From: Epiperipatus broadwayi
Taxonomy: Eukaryota > Onychophora > Udeonychophora > Euonychophora > Peripatidae
Direction of reading: 5' to 3'
DNA length: 64,000 nt
Assembly: GCA_028023455.1 (NCBI GenBank)
Contig: JAQFVV010012395.1
Location: 6,384,001 to 6,448,000 of the forward strand
Under the pieces are notes generated by a model. It worked only from the letters and a program-made list of their open reading frames with translations, made no database searches and was not told where the DNA came from. The position numbers and the translations under genes were made by a program. Every line of letters begins with the position of its first letter. Position 1 is the stretch's first letter. Shown here one piece after another: positions 12,171 through 24,233 of this stretch.

Positions 12171-13540
12171 GATAACTAAAGTAAAAATTCTGGACTAGAG
12201 CAGGTTGTTTTTTTTGCTTCAGATGTATATTACAGCTTTTCTGCTTTATGGATGAGAAACCTGTGCCTTAAATAAAAAGGAAATACAGCATGTAGAAGCA
12301 TTTGGAATATTGTACTACTATAAGATAGGATGGATAAAACAGATAGATAGAAAGTCAAATAAACAAATTCCAAAAGAAAAGAATATAAAAAATAAGTTTT
12401 ATGATAGCTATAGGAGATGTCTTTTGTTTTAGACATAATTTACATGATAGTCTTTTATAGAATGTTCGTGAGGATAATATGAGGTTATCCAAAAGCTAAA
12501 AGAAATGCAAAAGACTGACAGACCACCAAATCATCACATGATCATCGTTTCCTGTGCTTATGCAAGCTGTTATTAGCAGTAACAAATTCTCCATACAATA
12601 ATGCCACCCAGTGCAGAGCCATAGTAATCATTGGATGCAGGAAGGTTAATCTAGTCTGCATGGAACAAGGTGATAGGAAGAGAAAAGTTAAGGAGATGTG
12701 ATTTATTGCTAACCACAAACATATCAGCAATAAAAAAGAAAATAGCATCCAATTGTCAAATAAATGGAATATATAAATATTATAATTTAAATAATTAATC
12801 TTCCATCAATAAATACTGCAGCTCACATAGCCACCTTACGAACGCTATAAGTCTGATGTTCTACATTGAAAGTATGGCTCAGCTATAACTATTATAAAAA
12901 ATAAAAGCCTTTTCTTTTATTAACATTAAAATGTTGCTACCAGTCTTTCTCTCTATATATACTGTTTATGAAGTAATATACCCTGAATGCACATAATATA
13001 GCAATAATTTACAAGTTACTTGACATTTTAACACATTTTTAAATAACATCCTCTGGTGTATCCATTATAATCCATCAATCAGACAAATAAATTATAGAAG
13101 ATATTTAACACATTCCACTACTCGGAGAAATATGCAAAGAATAACCCACAATATTGATAACAACTATTCAGAAATATATATATTACTTATTTATAATTGC
13201 TTAGTAATAACTAGAAAAACGTGCCTTGCTTCATAATTATGATTTTTTTTTCAGTGTTGCCTTTATTAGAAGTATTCCAATTAAATAAAATTTAAAAAAG
13301 CATAAGAAACGAAGGAAAAATATAGAAATTATTTATGGAACTTATAATAAAATTTACTTAAACTAAGATATGTAAAGTAAAAAGTTAATAACAACAATAT
13401 TAAAGACTTGCTCATATGCATGTTCAAACATTTTCTTCTTTTCACCCTACTTTTATTGTAAATATGAATAATTTTAATGAATATAAAATATTACAATAGA
13501 AAAGAAAAGAGCTTTTGAAAGTAGATATAAAAATCAAAAG
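12171..13540. other. Non-coding, with a decayed hammerhead-family relative
   Basis: About 12526-12655 resembles the outer part of the ribozyme palindromes in antisense: CATCACATGATCATCG, CTTATGCAAGCTGTT, AAATTCTCCATACAATAATG and TAGTAATCATTGGATGCAGG correspond in order to sequence at 22.7, 23.1 and 56.8 kb. The rest holds no recognised feature. Confidence 0.4.
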
Positions 13541-13549
13541 TAATGCTCC

Positions 13550-13660
13550 GTCTACTATAGTTTAGTGGTGGACTCGGACCTAAAAGTTCCAGGATTGATT
13601 CTCAGCTGGGTGCAATAAGTAAAATAAAAAAATCTTATTGCACAGCTCATCCTGTTACTA
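13550..13660 (+). repeat. Possible tRNA-like SINE head
   Basis: Contains an A-box-like stretch (TATAGTTTAGTGGTGGACTC) and, about 30 bp later, a B-box-like stretch (AGGATTGATTCTCAGCTGG), the spacing of a pol III tRNA promoter. The segment at 44047-44105 has the same two blocks (CATAGTTTAGTGTAGAGG and GGATTGATTTCGG). No target duplication was found, so the boundaries are guesses. Confidence 0.4.
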
Positions 13661-15666
13661 GAAGATCTCCAACATCACACAATCCAATATTAAAAATGGG
13701 GTTATTGGGTAAATGGCCAATTCTAAAGATTTTTGTTCTTTACAAAGCCTGTTAAGGAATCTCTTGCTTAGTATATCATAGTCTAATGTTTATAATTTGC
13801 ATGTGTTATTATATGCTTTTTCATTTTTATCATTGCACTTCTTGTTTGAAACATATTCATGTTCCACTGAATTCAAATTAGCTTCATTTCACTTTTGTTT
13901 TCCTTTGTGATATATTATTAGTAATCTTTAACTGTACTGTGTACTTTAGTGCAGTGGGAGAGTAAGCAAGAGTTAAGTCTCTTAGCATGCAGCTTGACTC
14001 TGTCACTTCTAGCACTCGAATGCCATAATGCCTTCCAAATGATATTGGTCTTTATTATTATTATAAAACTCTTCATCAGAAGCATATGGCCATAGTAAGT
14101 TTTTTTCTATACAATCTAGTCTTCTGTATTTTGCTCTGTATAATTTAATCAAATGGTAGTGAATCAAATGCTCCTGGATCAAAGTTCAGTCTCTAACTAC
14201 TGGTAATTGAATGACATAACCCTTTCTAAGCAACTGATCATTGGATTATTTTAATACCATTCCTGACTTTTCAAATTTCTAAAATTATTATCTACCATTA
14301 TCAAAGTTTTAGACTTGTTTTTGTGCTAGTATTTTCTGTTTTTTATAATACATGAGTTATCCATTATTATACTTGAAATCTAATCTCTCATTAATAAAGA
14401 TTCTGTATGGCTCTTTTTTCCCATAAATTACCAGATATTATTTTTGATCCTAAACAATGGAACTGAATATGAACATATCTTAGAATTTATATCTTATGTA
14501 AGTTCTGCTATGGGCACACTTTTTTTTGGTGATACTATTAAAATTTGAAGTTTAACAATATTTGAATTTATCAGATCCCAGTATTTTGAATTAAGGAATC
14601 TTTTTTTCTCTTTATTATATCATCAGGTGACATTTAAATGGCAAAATAGCCATTTTATTGTTTATTGATCAAATGAGACTTTTTTTTTTCTAGTTGGGCA
14701 TGAATTGAGGCAAACTGGCCATAACTGTTCAGATAGTTACAGCAACTTAATGTCAGAAATGGAAAATAAAAGGAACATATTTCATTTTATAACATAGGCT
14801 TAGTATGAACAGGAAAGTCAATAATGTTCATTCGAGTCCACTTTATTGAATTTTGGAACATTACAAATAAATGCAGAAGTTTATTACTTCCTCTTTTATT
14901 TTGAGTATAACATTTGTTTTTGAAATGGGTGTTCAGCATTAATATTCTTGTTATTTTCTTCATATTAGAATGATATAATGGCAAAGAGAATATAATATTT
15001 ACAATATGTAAATGCATAATTCATCCAAGTTTTCTGGAATAGGGTCTCAGCAAGTCCCTGTATTTTTCAGGATACTGTACAATTTATTTTTCAAATGGTA
15101 TATTTGAAATGCTATTTATAATGATGTAGTTTTTTAAAAGAAGTATGCAATAATTATTTAATTATGAAATATATAAAGCATTTTGCCACTTGTATAAAAT
15201 GGAAGGTCATTTTCTAGAAGGCATATCTATATATGCTGCAACAAAAAACCTGAGCAAACTTTGAATGCTTATAATTCTAGTAGCAAACAAATTGTTAATC
15301 ATATGAGCAGATATCCCTTACTTATCATTAACATACATCCTGTCAGTTGTTAATGCCTTCTATTGTAATGCAGATGTAGCAATTCTCTGTTTTGAATGTT
15401 GAATTATAAGTTCAAACACAAAATTTGCTTTTGAGAAGAGAAACTATGAGCCAAGGGTAAGATAGAGGGGACATGTGAAATATGGGCATTTAATAAGTTG
15501 AAAATAGAATATTTTAAGATAGTGGTGTCATTACTATACAGAATGGTTATTGGGTGGAAGTGAAATATAGATTGCTTATCATTGCACTGGGAAAAGACAA
15601 AAAGGATTTGACTTGAGTTTATACAGTGCTTTTCCAGAACTAACTATTTATCCTTCTTCAACTTTG
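13661..15666. other. Non-coding stretch, nothing recognised
   Basis: AT-rich sequence without recognisable coding frames, RNA genes or copies of the window's repeats. Confidence 0.4.
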
Positions 15667-15674
15667 CCACCTAG

Positions 15675-15850
15675 CAGGGCTGGATTTAAGGTGATTAGAG
15701 CGATTGGGCCCAATCGGGCCCCGCATCACCACCAAAATTAACAAAAAATTATTTTTTGAAATATTGAATTTGCATTTTATTTAAATATTTAATATATAGA
15801 GGGCCCCGCAAAAATCCAATCAGGCCCCGCACTTATTGGATCCGGCCCTG
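15675..15850. mobile_element. hAT-type MITE
   Basis: A 176-bp element with terminal inverted repeats starting CAGGGC(T/C)GGAT at both ends and GC-rich subterminal blocks (GGGCCCCGC) that contrast with the AT-rich host. It is flanked by an 8-bp near-perfect direct repeat, CCACCTAG (15667-15674) and CCACCTTG (15851-15858), the duplication size of hAT transposons. There is no coding capacity. It has landed in what looks like an old ribozyme-family repeat (the surrounding GCCACCTAG is common in that family). Confidence 0.85.
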
Positions 15851-16029
15851 CCACCTTGCATAAGCTTGAATAATCAGAGATTTCAATATTTAATACTTAT
15901 TAAATCCCTATTTAGAGTAGTTTTAGCCAAGCTTTTATTTTCTGGCCTACCATTATCAATGAGTTTTGAATGTGGATTCATATTAGTACTACATTTGTGA
16001 ATTTGAGATTAGTAAGTTAATAATATGCA

Positions 16030-16175
16030 TTGAATCCAAAAAACCCAGGAGTACTAAAACTAAATTATTGACTAAGGCCTTAAACCAGATACAATTTTGG
16101 GAATGTGGGTAGAATAGTATTAAAAGGAGCTAGGTTGATAGTGCACTTTGTACCTCTGTTGATTGTCTATGCTCA
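16030..16175 (+). repeat. Core-less hammerhead-family relative
   Basis: Diverged copy recognised by GGGAATGTGGGTAGAATAG and the following blocks shared with 45.27 kb. No ribozyme core can be drawn. Confidence 0.35.
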
Positions 16176-16604
16176 CCCTACTATCATGAAATCTTGCAAA
16201 TCTCTTGAAAACATTCATGCAATTCATGGCTTTATTTGAAACACACTGCTTCATTTCATGTTATATCTCTTGATTCAGACATACTTGGGCCTTAACATTT
16301 TTATGTTAATAGCTAAACTGTGTTGCTACATAAATATGTGATCCAGAGATAATGCTTTAGGCAGCTTGGAGAAAGAATTAATCAGTGTGGGTTGAAAGTA
16401 ATACAGAATTGTGTATATTAGACATTCCTCATTTAGCTTTATTATAGAGTACAGATTTCTATCTTGTTATTTTAATATCTGTTGTTGGTTACCGCACATA
16501 TGAGGTAATGACTTCAAGGTAAGTGCGCTATCTTATAGTCTACATTGGTTTTTAAAAGATAATATATGAAATTGGGAATAAATAGAGGGCACTACCATCC
16601 AAAT

Positions 16605-17178
16605 GTATTAATAAAGAAATAGGGAGTTGGAGAGATGGAGGACTAGTATGGAGAGTAAAAAGAGTTTAAATATATGTAGAAGTAAATGGAACATTGGGTA
16701 CGAGTTAATTTATGATAATAGTAAGGAAAGTACCTTATTGTTTAAGGCTCCAACGGGATCTTTACCAACAAAAGAATATACATGTAAATAGAAAAATATG
16801 GGTGATTTAGTCTGCAAATTGTGTAAGGAAGATATAGAAAATATTAGGCATCTGTTGATTGAATATACATGCTTGAAAGCAAAAAGAGTCCAAATAATGA
16901 AGTTATGAGAGAATAAATATGAACAAAGTGATTATACAGAAAGTGGGTTATTGGTTTTTATACTAGGTTTGGGAAAAGATAAGAGGGATTTAGATATAAA
17001 GGCTATAGAGTTGAGAAAGATTATGTGTGGAAATGGAATGGAGCAGATTATGGGAAAGCTTAGAGTGGGAAATGGAAGGGAAAGGTAAAGTGGTTAACAC
17101 GTTTCTTTGGGCATAGTTGCGGAGAGATTCCTGACTCCGTTTAAGGAGAAGTCACGGTACATTACATTACATCACATG
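16605..17178 (+). mobile_element. LINE-B, 3' fragment
   Basis: Copy of the LINE-B 3' end beginning at the equivalent of NRELERWRTSMES (GGGAGTTGGAGAGATGGAGG) and running through the zinc-knuckle region (CTGCAAATTGTGTAAGG) and 3' UTR to a CATTACATTACATCACAT tail. Several stops (for example in GTAAATAGAAAAATATG) break the frame. Confidence 0.85.
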
Positions 17179-19850
17179 ATGTTGTAGTCGCTTTATTGAA
17201 TTTACCTAATTGTAATTATTTATTGATTTAATTAATGATTTTTGTTTTTTATTATTTATATAATGTTGTAATAATTGATCTCTGAAATTTTCTTAATTAT
17301 TAAAACTGAATAAACAGATCAATTAAGTATTATTAAGAACGACTTCAGTGTTGTTTAATGTTTAAAAATTATAAGTTAATTGTTTTCAATTACACTGTTA
17401 ATTTTATTTAATGTTGTTTAATAATAAATTCTCATTATAATTTTTATGATTTTTTTATTTATTTAATAAACATTTGATTCGTAGTTATTATTATGTATTT
17501 AAATAATCTTGAGAGGGGGATTTGATAAAGTCAGTAATTAAGCAGTAATAATGAGGAATGAACTAACATTGGTAATTCATTCTTTTTTCCATCTAACTCA
17601 TTAAATATTTAATGATTTTATTAAAAACAGGTTATTTTACTCCAAAGAGTCATTTGGGAAAATCACTATGAACAGAAAAAAAAAAGTTGATAATTAGAAC
17701 CATCAGAGCTATATTTTGATGTCCGGACAAAAATGAAAATATTCCGCCCCATCTTTGCCTAAAAATTTGTCAAAATATTATAAGAAAGTTTTTTATTCGT
17801 TATATATTTTTTTTCATGAACAGTATGTCTTGGTGATTTTGGTTTGCTGAATATGTTTTTGTTCTAAAATTAATTAAAAAATAAAATATTACTTTATTGT
17901 AATATATATTAAATTTCATTGAAGAAATATGTCTATAACATGCGGTCTAAAAGCAATTAAGTTTTTTATTTGACATTTAATTGTTTTACTATCTATACTT
18001 AAAGATATAAACAAATATGTTTGACTATGAAATAAAATTATAAAAATAGTAGTACTTAATAAATATATATTTTATGTTGACTATATATATAACTTATAAT
18101 ATTTATTTCAATTATATTTCAAATGCAAATCAAAAGCAAATAAACTTAAATGTTTTGTTTTAAGAAAATATGGTACGGATTTAGTATGCTCTCACGACCG
18201 TTTTGAATTCTAAGAACCGCCCAAACCTCCACTGACATATCCAAGCTATCTCATTTACTTTCGTTTGGCTATTATAGTTAATTTACTTTTACAAATACTT
18301 TTATAGATATTCTGAAAACAATTACTTATTTAAATTAAAATATAGTAAATGTATTTTAAATTTTAAACGCTTGTAAGAAAGTATTTTTATTTAATGCTGG
18401 GCCCAGTTAAATTGGCTTAAAGCTGCAGCAACATTTTTTAGTTTTATGTTTTAACAACATTTAAGAACTTTATTCATAAATATTGTCACCTGTTCATTTC
18501 AGCTGAGATTACCTATGATTACCTTTCCTAGTTAAGCTAAAAAACATACACGCCCTGTACTTTTTTTTTTTTTTTACATTTTTCATAACATATACTTATT
18601 TCATGAAAAAATAACTCACAAAAATTGATTAAGGAGAGGGGGGGTGATTTTCTTTACAAATGTCCCTATCTACTAATTTAATAAAAAATATTTTTAAAAA
18701 CATTACTTCATTTTGGTACCTTTCCTGCTTTTGCACCTGAGACAGATCTTTGCCTCACTTATCTGACCAGCAATGAGTAAACTGTTTTAAATTGTAAGAT
18801 GAAATAAGGAAAGAAACCATAAAAATGTTCCAATTGGTAGTTGATTAGCACTATAGATAAATGCTTTTCCATTTTTTTTTTTGAGGAGTCGTGCTATAGA
18901 GACCTGCTCTGCGGCAGACTAGTCAAGGCTATTTTATGTATTAAACTATTTATATAATTGACTGAAAATAAACGTTTCCTTCTTTATAGCAGTGCCACAC
19001 ATCTTCAACATTATTTTAGATTATCTATCATAGATACTTCAGGAAGATGAACTAGAATGAAGACTGCATTAAACCCAATAGTTATCAATTATTTATTGGG
19101 TATATAAAGTTGTTTTGAAATTAGATATTACATCTGTGCATATACATTAAGTTTTTTGCCTGAATGCAAATTGAAGTTACTAGGCAACAAAATACTGCAA
19201 CTAAAGAACAATACCGTATTATCATTAATTTAGTTTGTCATTGCTTACCTTTGCCTTAACATAGTTTATTATATTACCTCAATGTTAGAACCATATCTTA
19301 AACATTAATAAATTCTTTAAAGAGTGCATTAGTAATGCATATATAAAGCATAAAAAGATGCATCTATAAAGCATAAAAAGTAGATTGGCTGACTCAAGTG
19401 ATTCTTGGATTCTAATAATTCTAGTCATAGAAATGATTTCTATTTCATCATTACAAATGCTAATTATCTTTGGAAATAATATAGAAGACATTCCTATGAA
19501 TGAACAATGTTCCTTTCTGGTTCTTTTTAAACATCATATAACTTTAATAACATAATCTTCCTGTATTAAGAAATGATATTCTCTATTTAAATCCTGATTA
19601 GTTGTGAGTAAAAGTAGAGATCATCTCTATCTAATCAAGTCATTAATAGAAAGTTAAGATTTGATTTATCAGAATTTATTTGCTAAGGGGTTTTTTTGAA
19701 TGATAATAATAATTTTTTTTTTTCATTTTTGTGATCTAATTAAGAATATTTGAAATATATGTCAAAATATCTTGAGAATTTTAATATCATAATTTCTGAT
19801 TTTTTTTTTTTACAAACTTTAGTTAGATTCATGTAATAAATAGTCAAATT
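17179..19850. other. AT-rich non-coding stretch
   Basis: No gene recognised. It contains a short GC-richer patch near 18400-18430 and poly-T near 18560. Confidence 0.4.
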
Positions 19851-20400
19851 ATAAATACAGATGGAAACATAGTGGATAAAATTAATCATAAAATATAATT
19901 TGAATAGAGTGCTTTTAGTAGAAGCAACTTAATATTAAAATGAAATATGTCTATGGTTTTGAAAAGGAAGTTTTTAAATAGGCATGAGTTCTTATTTATG
20001 GATCTGAGACATGGACACTAATAGAAGTGCAACAAGTGACTTTAGACTAGTCTAGAAGTGCAACAAGTGACTTTAGACTAGTCAGTGAAGTATGAGAGAA
20101 GTACATTGGGAATAGTTGAGAAAACAAATATGTATTACTGATGTCACTGAAAAAATTAAGAGACTGAAGTGGAGTTGGGATGAACATATGTTGAGAAGAG
20201 ATGATAATAAATTGGCAGTTGAAGTTAAACTGCAGCTCAAGAGATTGTAAAAGACCATATGGATGGATGAAGCAAGGAAGTTTGTTGGTGTGGTCTAGAG
20301 AAGAGAAGGTATAGATCAGAAAAACTGGATTAAACTTGGAGATGCATTCATTCTGCATTGGACTGATAATCACCAAAAATGATGATGACAATGAGGAATA
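19850..20400 (+). mobile_element. RTE-like LINE, old 3' fragment
   Basis: Diverged 3' fragment of the RTE family starting at the equivalent of NTDGNIMDEINH (AATACAGATGGAAACATAG), with TTATGGATCTGAGACATGG, GAAGTGGAGTTGGGATGAAC and the 3' tail near GATGATGACAATGAGG. It contains a perfect 31-bp tandem duplication (20022-20052 and 20053-20083) inside the RRAIQRLQTTQ-equivalent region. Confidence 0.82.
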
Positions 20401-21720
20401 TATGATTTCTTCCACTGTACATTTAATTTACATTTGTTGACAGTAGCCAATTTCACATCACTTTATTGTAGAATCATTTCAGTTCTTAAATCTAGTCACT
20501 GGATTAGTTGCTAGATATTAGCCTTTGATCTGTTGTAGAGAAAAGGAGTTATGCACTAAAGTAACACATCATTTCTCTAACTTACAATTAATTTGTAGTA
20601 ATCTAATTTATATAATTTTTGATTTCAGTGTCATCTATCTTCATATAAATTTTAGCTTACTGCTAATAAACATTTGTTTTTAAAAATAAATTTTCACATT
20701 TACTTTCAGGTCATTTTGTTTTACTGTTGCCATTAAAAAACTTTTCCAAACAATAATCTTGTATGCTAATGATATTCCACGGGAAATGGAATGATCCATT
20801 AATGTATTAAAAATACATTAAAGTAGAAAGATGAAAGTCTGTATATTGTCTCAACTCTTATCATTTCCAATGTTCGAACATCATATGACTTTCCAAGCAA
20901 CAAGTCATTTGATTGTTTTCTTGTTGATATCACAAGAGCACTGGTGGTTTTCATATTTTTCAAATGTTTTGTTTGAAAATTTATAAACTTTTAATTATAG
21001 CATAATATGATATGAATATTATTTGATTACTTTTGCCATACCGCATAATGCTTTAAAATCCATTTCATTTTAATTATTATTTGATTTAGTGTTAGCAGAG
21101 TTATTGAATGATTTTTCCAACTTTTATTTTTTTCTTAATAATTATTTTAAAATATTGATGCCATCAAGATTTTAAAAAAAATGAAAAAAAAAACGCATGT
21201 TGTTCTATCTTAAGTTAAGATATGAAACACAGTAAAGCATTGTAAATCATAACACTAGCGCCTTAAACTTTTTGTGGTGAATAGTTAAACTATGTTGCTA
21301 TATAATGCATGTAGTGACTTAGAAATGGCACTGCAGGAAGTTTGGAGAAAGAACCAGTCATCAATCATCTTTTCACTGAGACACACTATATTTTTTTCAA
21401 TTCTCATTTTTTGATGTAAAGAAATTATTTGAAGCCATTGAGAGCCATGAATTGTTTTCTAAATCAATTCCTTGACTTTTATCTTGACACACAGGTTTCT
21501 TCTGTCTTTAAAATACAGGTCTAGGTTTTAACTAAAGTATTTTTTTTTATATTATTTGTGGTTAATCCATATATATTGGAACATATTCACATTCCCTTTT
21601 GAATATTAAGAAGCCAAATGCTTGGAAATCTCACATGTTCATTTTGAAATAATTTATGATGCAGTGTGTACTGAAAACAAGAACATACTCTTATGTTTCG
21701 AATACACATATCGAACACGG
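20401..21720. other. Non-coding, with one diffuse repeat
   Basis: Around 21250-21355 the sequence resembles 16290-16390 and 24775-24830 (shared words CTATGTTGCTA and TTGGAGAAAGAA), so an unnamed interspersed repeat is probably present. No gene recognised. Confidence 0.35.
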
Positions 21721-21727
21721 TTCAATA

Positions 21728-21905
21728 TATATAACTATAAAAACAGTAAGTATAATGGTATTTAACTATTATATACAATCTTTCAATTTGCAGAAATACT
21801 TTCGGTTAATTTAGTATTTTCGGTTAACCGAAAGTACTTATGCGGATTGAAAGACTATATAATAGTTAATTACCGTTATATTTATTATTTTTATTGTTAT
21901 TACAA
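21728..21905. repeat. Foldback (inverted-repeat) element
   Basis: Two arms of about 75-90 bp are inverted copies: GGTATTTAACTATTATATA, ATCTTTCAAT and CTTTCGGTTAA on the left are mirrored by TTAACCGAAAG, ATTGAAAGA and TATATAATAGTTAATTACC on the right, with a short central spacer. No coding content; MITE-like. Confidence 0.7.
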
Positions 21906-21920
21906 TAGTTTTTTAATTAA

Positions 21921-22068
21921 TGAACATTTTATTTGTTTTATATATATAAACAGTTAGCAATATATTTTTATTAAAGATAATTTAAAGTTGAACATGAACA
22001 TTTTATTTGTTTTATATATATAAACAGTTAGCAATATATTTTTATTAAAGATAATTTAAAGTTGAACT
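21921..22068. repeat. 74-bp tandem duplication
   Basis: Two adjacent 74-bp units (21921-21994 and 21995-22068), differing only at the last position, each beginning TGAACATTTTATTTG. The near identity points to a recent duplication. Confidence 0.95.
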
Positions 22069-22808
22069 TGAATTCATCTTCAAAACAAATAAAGAAAAAT
22101 AACTGAATGTTCTCCCCTTGAGAGGTCATGTGACATTCGAGGATGAAAAGTGATATGTTAAGCTTCAATACAAGAACCTTTTAGTCGTGAGTCTGATACC
22201 ATACAACAGCAATAAAAATACACAGACAAAATTATAACAAAACATTTCAATTATTGATTGATGATGATGATCTTGTTTATATATTTTGAATGATACAATG
22301 ATTTTTATAAAAACAATAAAAGCTTTAAATATTGATCTTATCACTGGTCGTACATCGAATACTTTGTGGAATTATTTGAACAGCATCATATGTCATAATC
22401 TGTGGGATTATCTAAACAGCATCATATATAGCTGTTTATAAAATCAAAGTGGATCGTAACTAAAAAAAAATGGTACCCTCTCTAATTGGATTATCGGTAC
22501 TAGTCTTTGGATGTTATTGTATGGCGATGATGTACTAGTGCCCATGATTGATTTATAGACAATTAACGATGATTTAGGCATATGGAATTGCCTCACATTA
22601 TATCAATTATGTGATATTTTAATTCTTGACTAAATTAAGCAAAAGATATCTAATTTGATTTATCACACTCTGAGTATCAAAAGTATTTGGTTTAATTATT
22701 ATTAAAACAGGCAAAACTCACTATACGTATTGCCACACACAGCAAGCTAGAGTAATCAATGGATGCCAGAATGCTTGTGCATAAAATTCCCATCTAGTGC
22801 CTACTCAT

Positions 22809-22863
22809 CCAATATCCCCAGACTAGTTTCTGGCTTGTGGCCTTCATCAGTGTGGAGCCTTGG
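22809..22863 (-). ncRNA. Type-I hammerhead ribozyme, intact core
   Basis: On the minus strand all parts of a hammerhead are present in order. The stem-I 5' arm is at 22863-22851, CUGAUGA at 22850-22844, stem II pairs GGC with GCC around a CACAA loop (22842-22832), GAAA is at 22830-22827, a tiny stem III (AC/GU around UA) follows, then the GUC cleavage triplet (22823-22821) and the stem-I 3' arm (22820-22809). Stem I forms two helices separated by an internal loop (CGG opposite UA), the place where natural hammerheads contact the stem-II loop. An A-A mismatch caps stem II and one G-A mismatch lies in stem I. Cleavage is predicted after 22821. Very short stem III is typical of retroelement hammerheads, which are thought to work as dimers. 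Confidence 0.8.
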
Positions 22864-23262
22864 ATCTGAGAGCACTGCACCTAGATCTTAGGATCTAATG
22901 CAACCCTCCAGCAACCACCTTTTATCTCCACTTAACTACAAAACTATGAGTCTTAAACTGAAAGCACCTTAATGTTTTCAATCCAAGCCCATTAGCTTAT
23001 ATAGTCATATGGGTCTGAACTCAGTTCAGTACCATACATTTTGGTGTCTTTGGTTCTTTAATAACCATAGCCACCACTATCCTATTAGGCAAGATTGGTT
23101 TTAAGCCAATAAACATCACATGACCACCACTTCTTATGCTTGTGTATAACTGTTGTTAAAACAGGCAAAACTCGCTATACCTATTGCAACACACAGCAAG
23201 CTAGAGTAATCAATGGATGCTAGAAGGCTTGTGCATAAAATCCCCATCTAGTGCCTACTCAT

Positions 23263-23294
23263 CCAATATCTCCAGACTAGTTTCTGGCTTGTGG
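23263..23294 (-). ncRNA. Truncated hammerhead at palindrome centre
   Basis: Retains the GCC side of stem II, GAAA, the GUC triplet and the stem-I 3' arm, but stops at CCACAAGCC, so CUGAUGA and the stem-I 5' arm are missing. The break coincides with the centre of the palindrome. Confidence 0.7.
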
Positions 23295-23725
23295 TAGGCA
23301 CTAGATGAGGATTTTATGCACAAGCCTTCTGGCATCCATTGATTACTCTAGCATGCTGTGTGTGGCAATATGTATAGTGAGTTCTTTATTATACAGTATA
23401 TAAATTAACATAGTGAGTTTTGCCTGTTTTAACAACAGTTATACACAAGCATAAGAAGTGGTGGTCATGTGAGGTTTATTGGCTTAAAACCAGACCTGCC
23501 TAATAGGATAGTGGTGGCTATGGTTATTAAAGAACCAAAGACACCAAAATGTATGGGTACTTAACTGAGTTCAGACCCATATGATTATATAAGCTAATGG
23601 GCTTGGATTGAAAACATTAAGGTGTTTTCAGTTTAAGACTCATAGTTTTATAGTTAAGTGGGGATAAAAGGTGGTTGCTGGAGGGTTGCATTAGATCCTA
23701 AGATTTAGGTACAGTGCTCTCAGAT

Positions 23726-23780
23726 CCAAGGCTCCTCACTGACAAAGGCCACAAGCCAGAAACTAGTCTGGGGATATTGG
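23726..23780 (+). ncRNA. Hammerhead ribozyme with mutated core (G8 to A)
   Basis: Same 55-nt layout as the left-arm ribozyme, with better stem-I pairing next to the core (UCCUCA with UGGGGA, one G-U), stem II GGC/GCC, GAAA and GUC. The core reads CUGACAA instead of CUGANGA. The changed G8 is the catalytic general acid of hammerheads, so cleavage is expected to be strongly reduced. Confidence 0.75.
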
Positions 23781-24233
23781 AAGAGTAGCATTAGATGGGG
23801 ATTTTATGCACAAGCCTTCTGGCATCCATTGATTACTCTAGCTTGCTGTGTGTGGCACTATGTATAGTGAGTTTTGCCTGTTTTAACAACCATTATACAC
23901 AAGCATAAGAAGTGGTGGTCATCTGATGTTTATTGGTTTAATTATTATTCCTTTTATTTTTTAGGTTTTATTATTTTATTTGTACTTTTCTAAATATAAA
24001 TTGTCTTTATAAATATTTTTGTTTTAAAATATAGAATAAGTACTATCAATCGTTACCATTTGTACATCTTTTTTTGTTGTTGCTTAAACAATAAAATACA
24101 TAAATATTGTCATAGCAGGATAAAAATATTTGAAGAAATTATTAATTAATGCTGTTATTTTATATACAAAAATATAATTTCATATTTAAAATTTGTTACA
24201 AATTTTATCTTGCTTTTTTGTTTTCGTTTGTAG

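Larger units (their letters stand above)
22704..23932. mobile_element. Hammerhead-bearing palindromic retroelement, 1.2 kb
   Basis: A long imperfect palindrome: the left arm 22704-23294 is antisense and the right arm 23295-23932 is sense to the same repeat. Each arm holds one unit of about 450 bp plus part of a second, so the 140-bp block containing AGAGTAATCAATGGATGCC appears four times (from about 22706, 23155, 23295 and 23780). The insertion is flanked by a perfect 17-bp direct repeat TTGGTTTAATTATTATT (22687-22703 and 23933-23949). There is no coding potential. Full or damaged type-I hammerhead ribozymes lie in both arms. Short non-coding hammerhead repeats of this sort are known in animals as retrozymes and are thought to be mobilised by PLEs; membership here is inferred from the ribozyme, size and duplications. 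Confidence 0.88.

Noticed and set aside
20022-20083. A CRISPR-like or satellite array
   Set aside because: Only two 31-bp units, located inside a decayed LINE; it is a simple tandem duplication. No CRISPR-type array was seen anywhere in the window.
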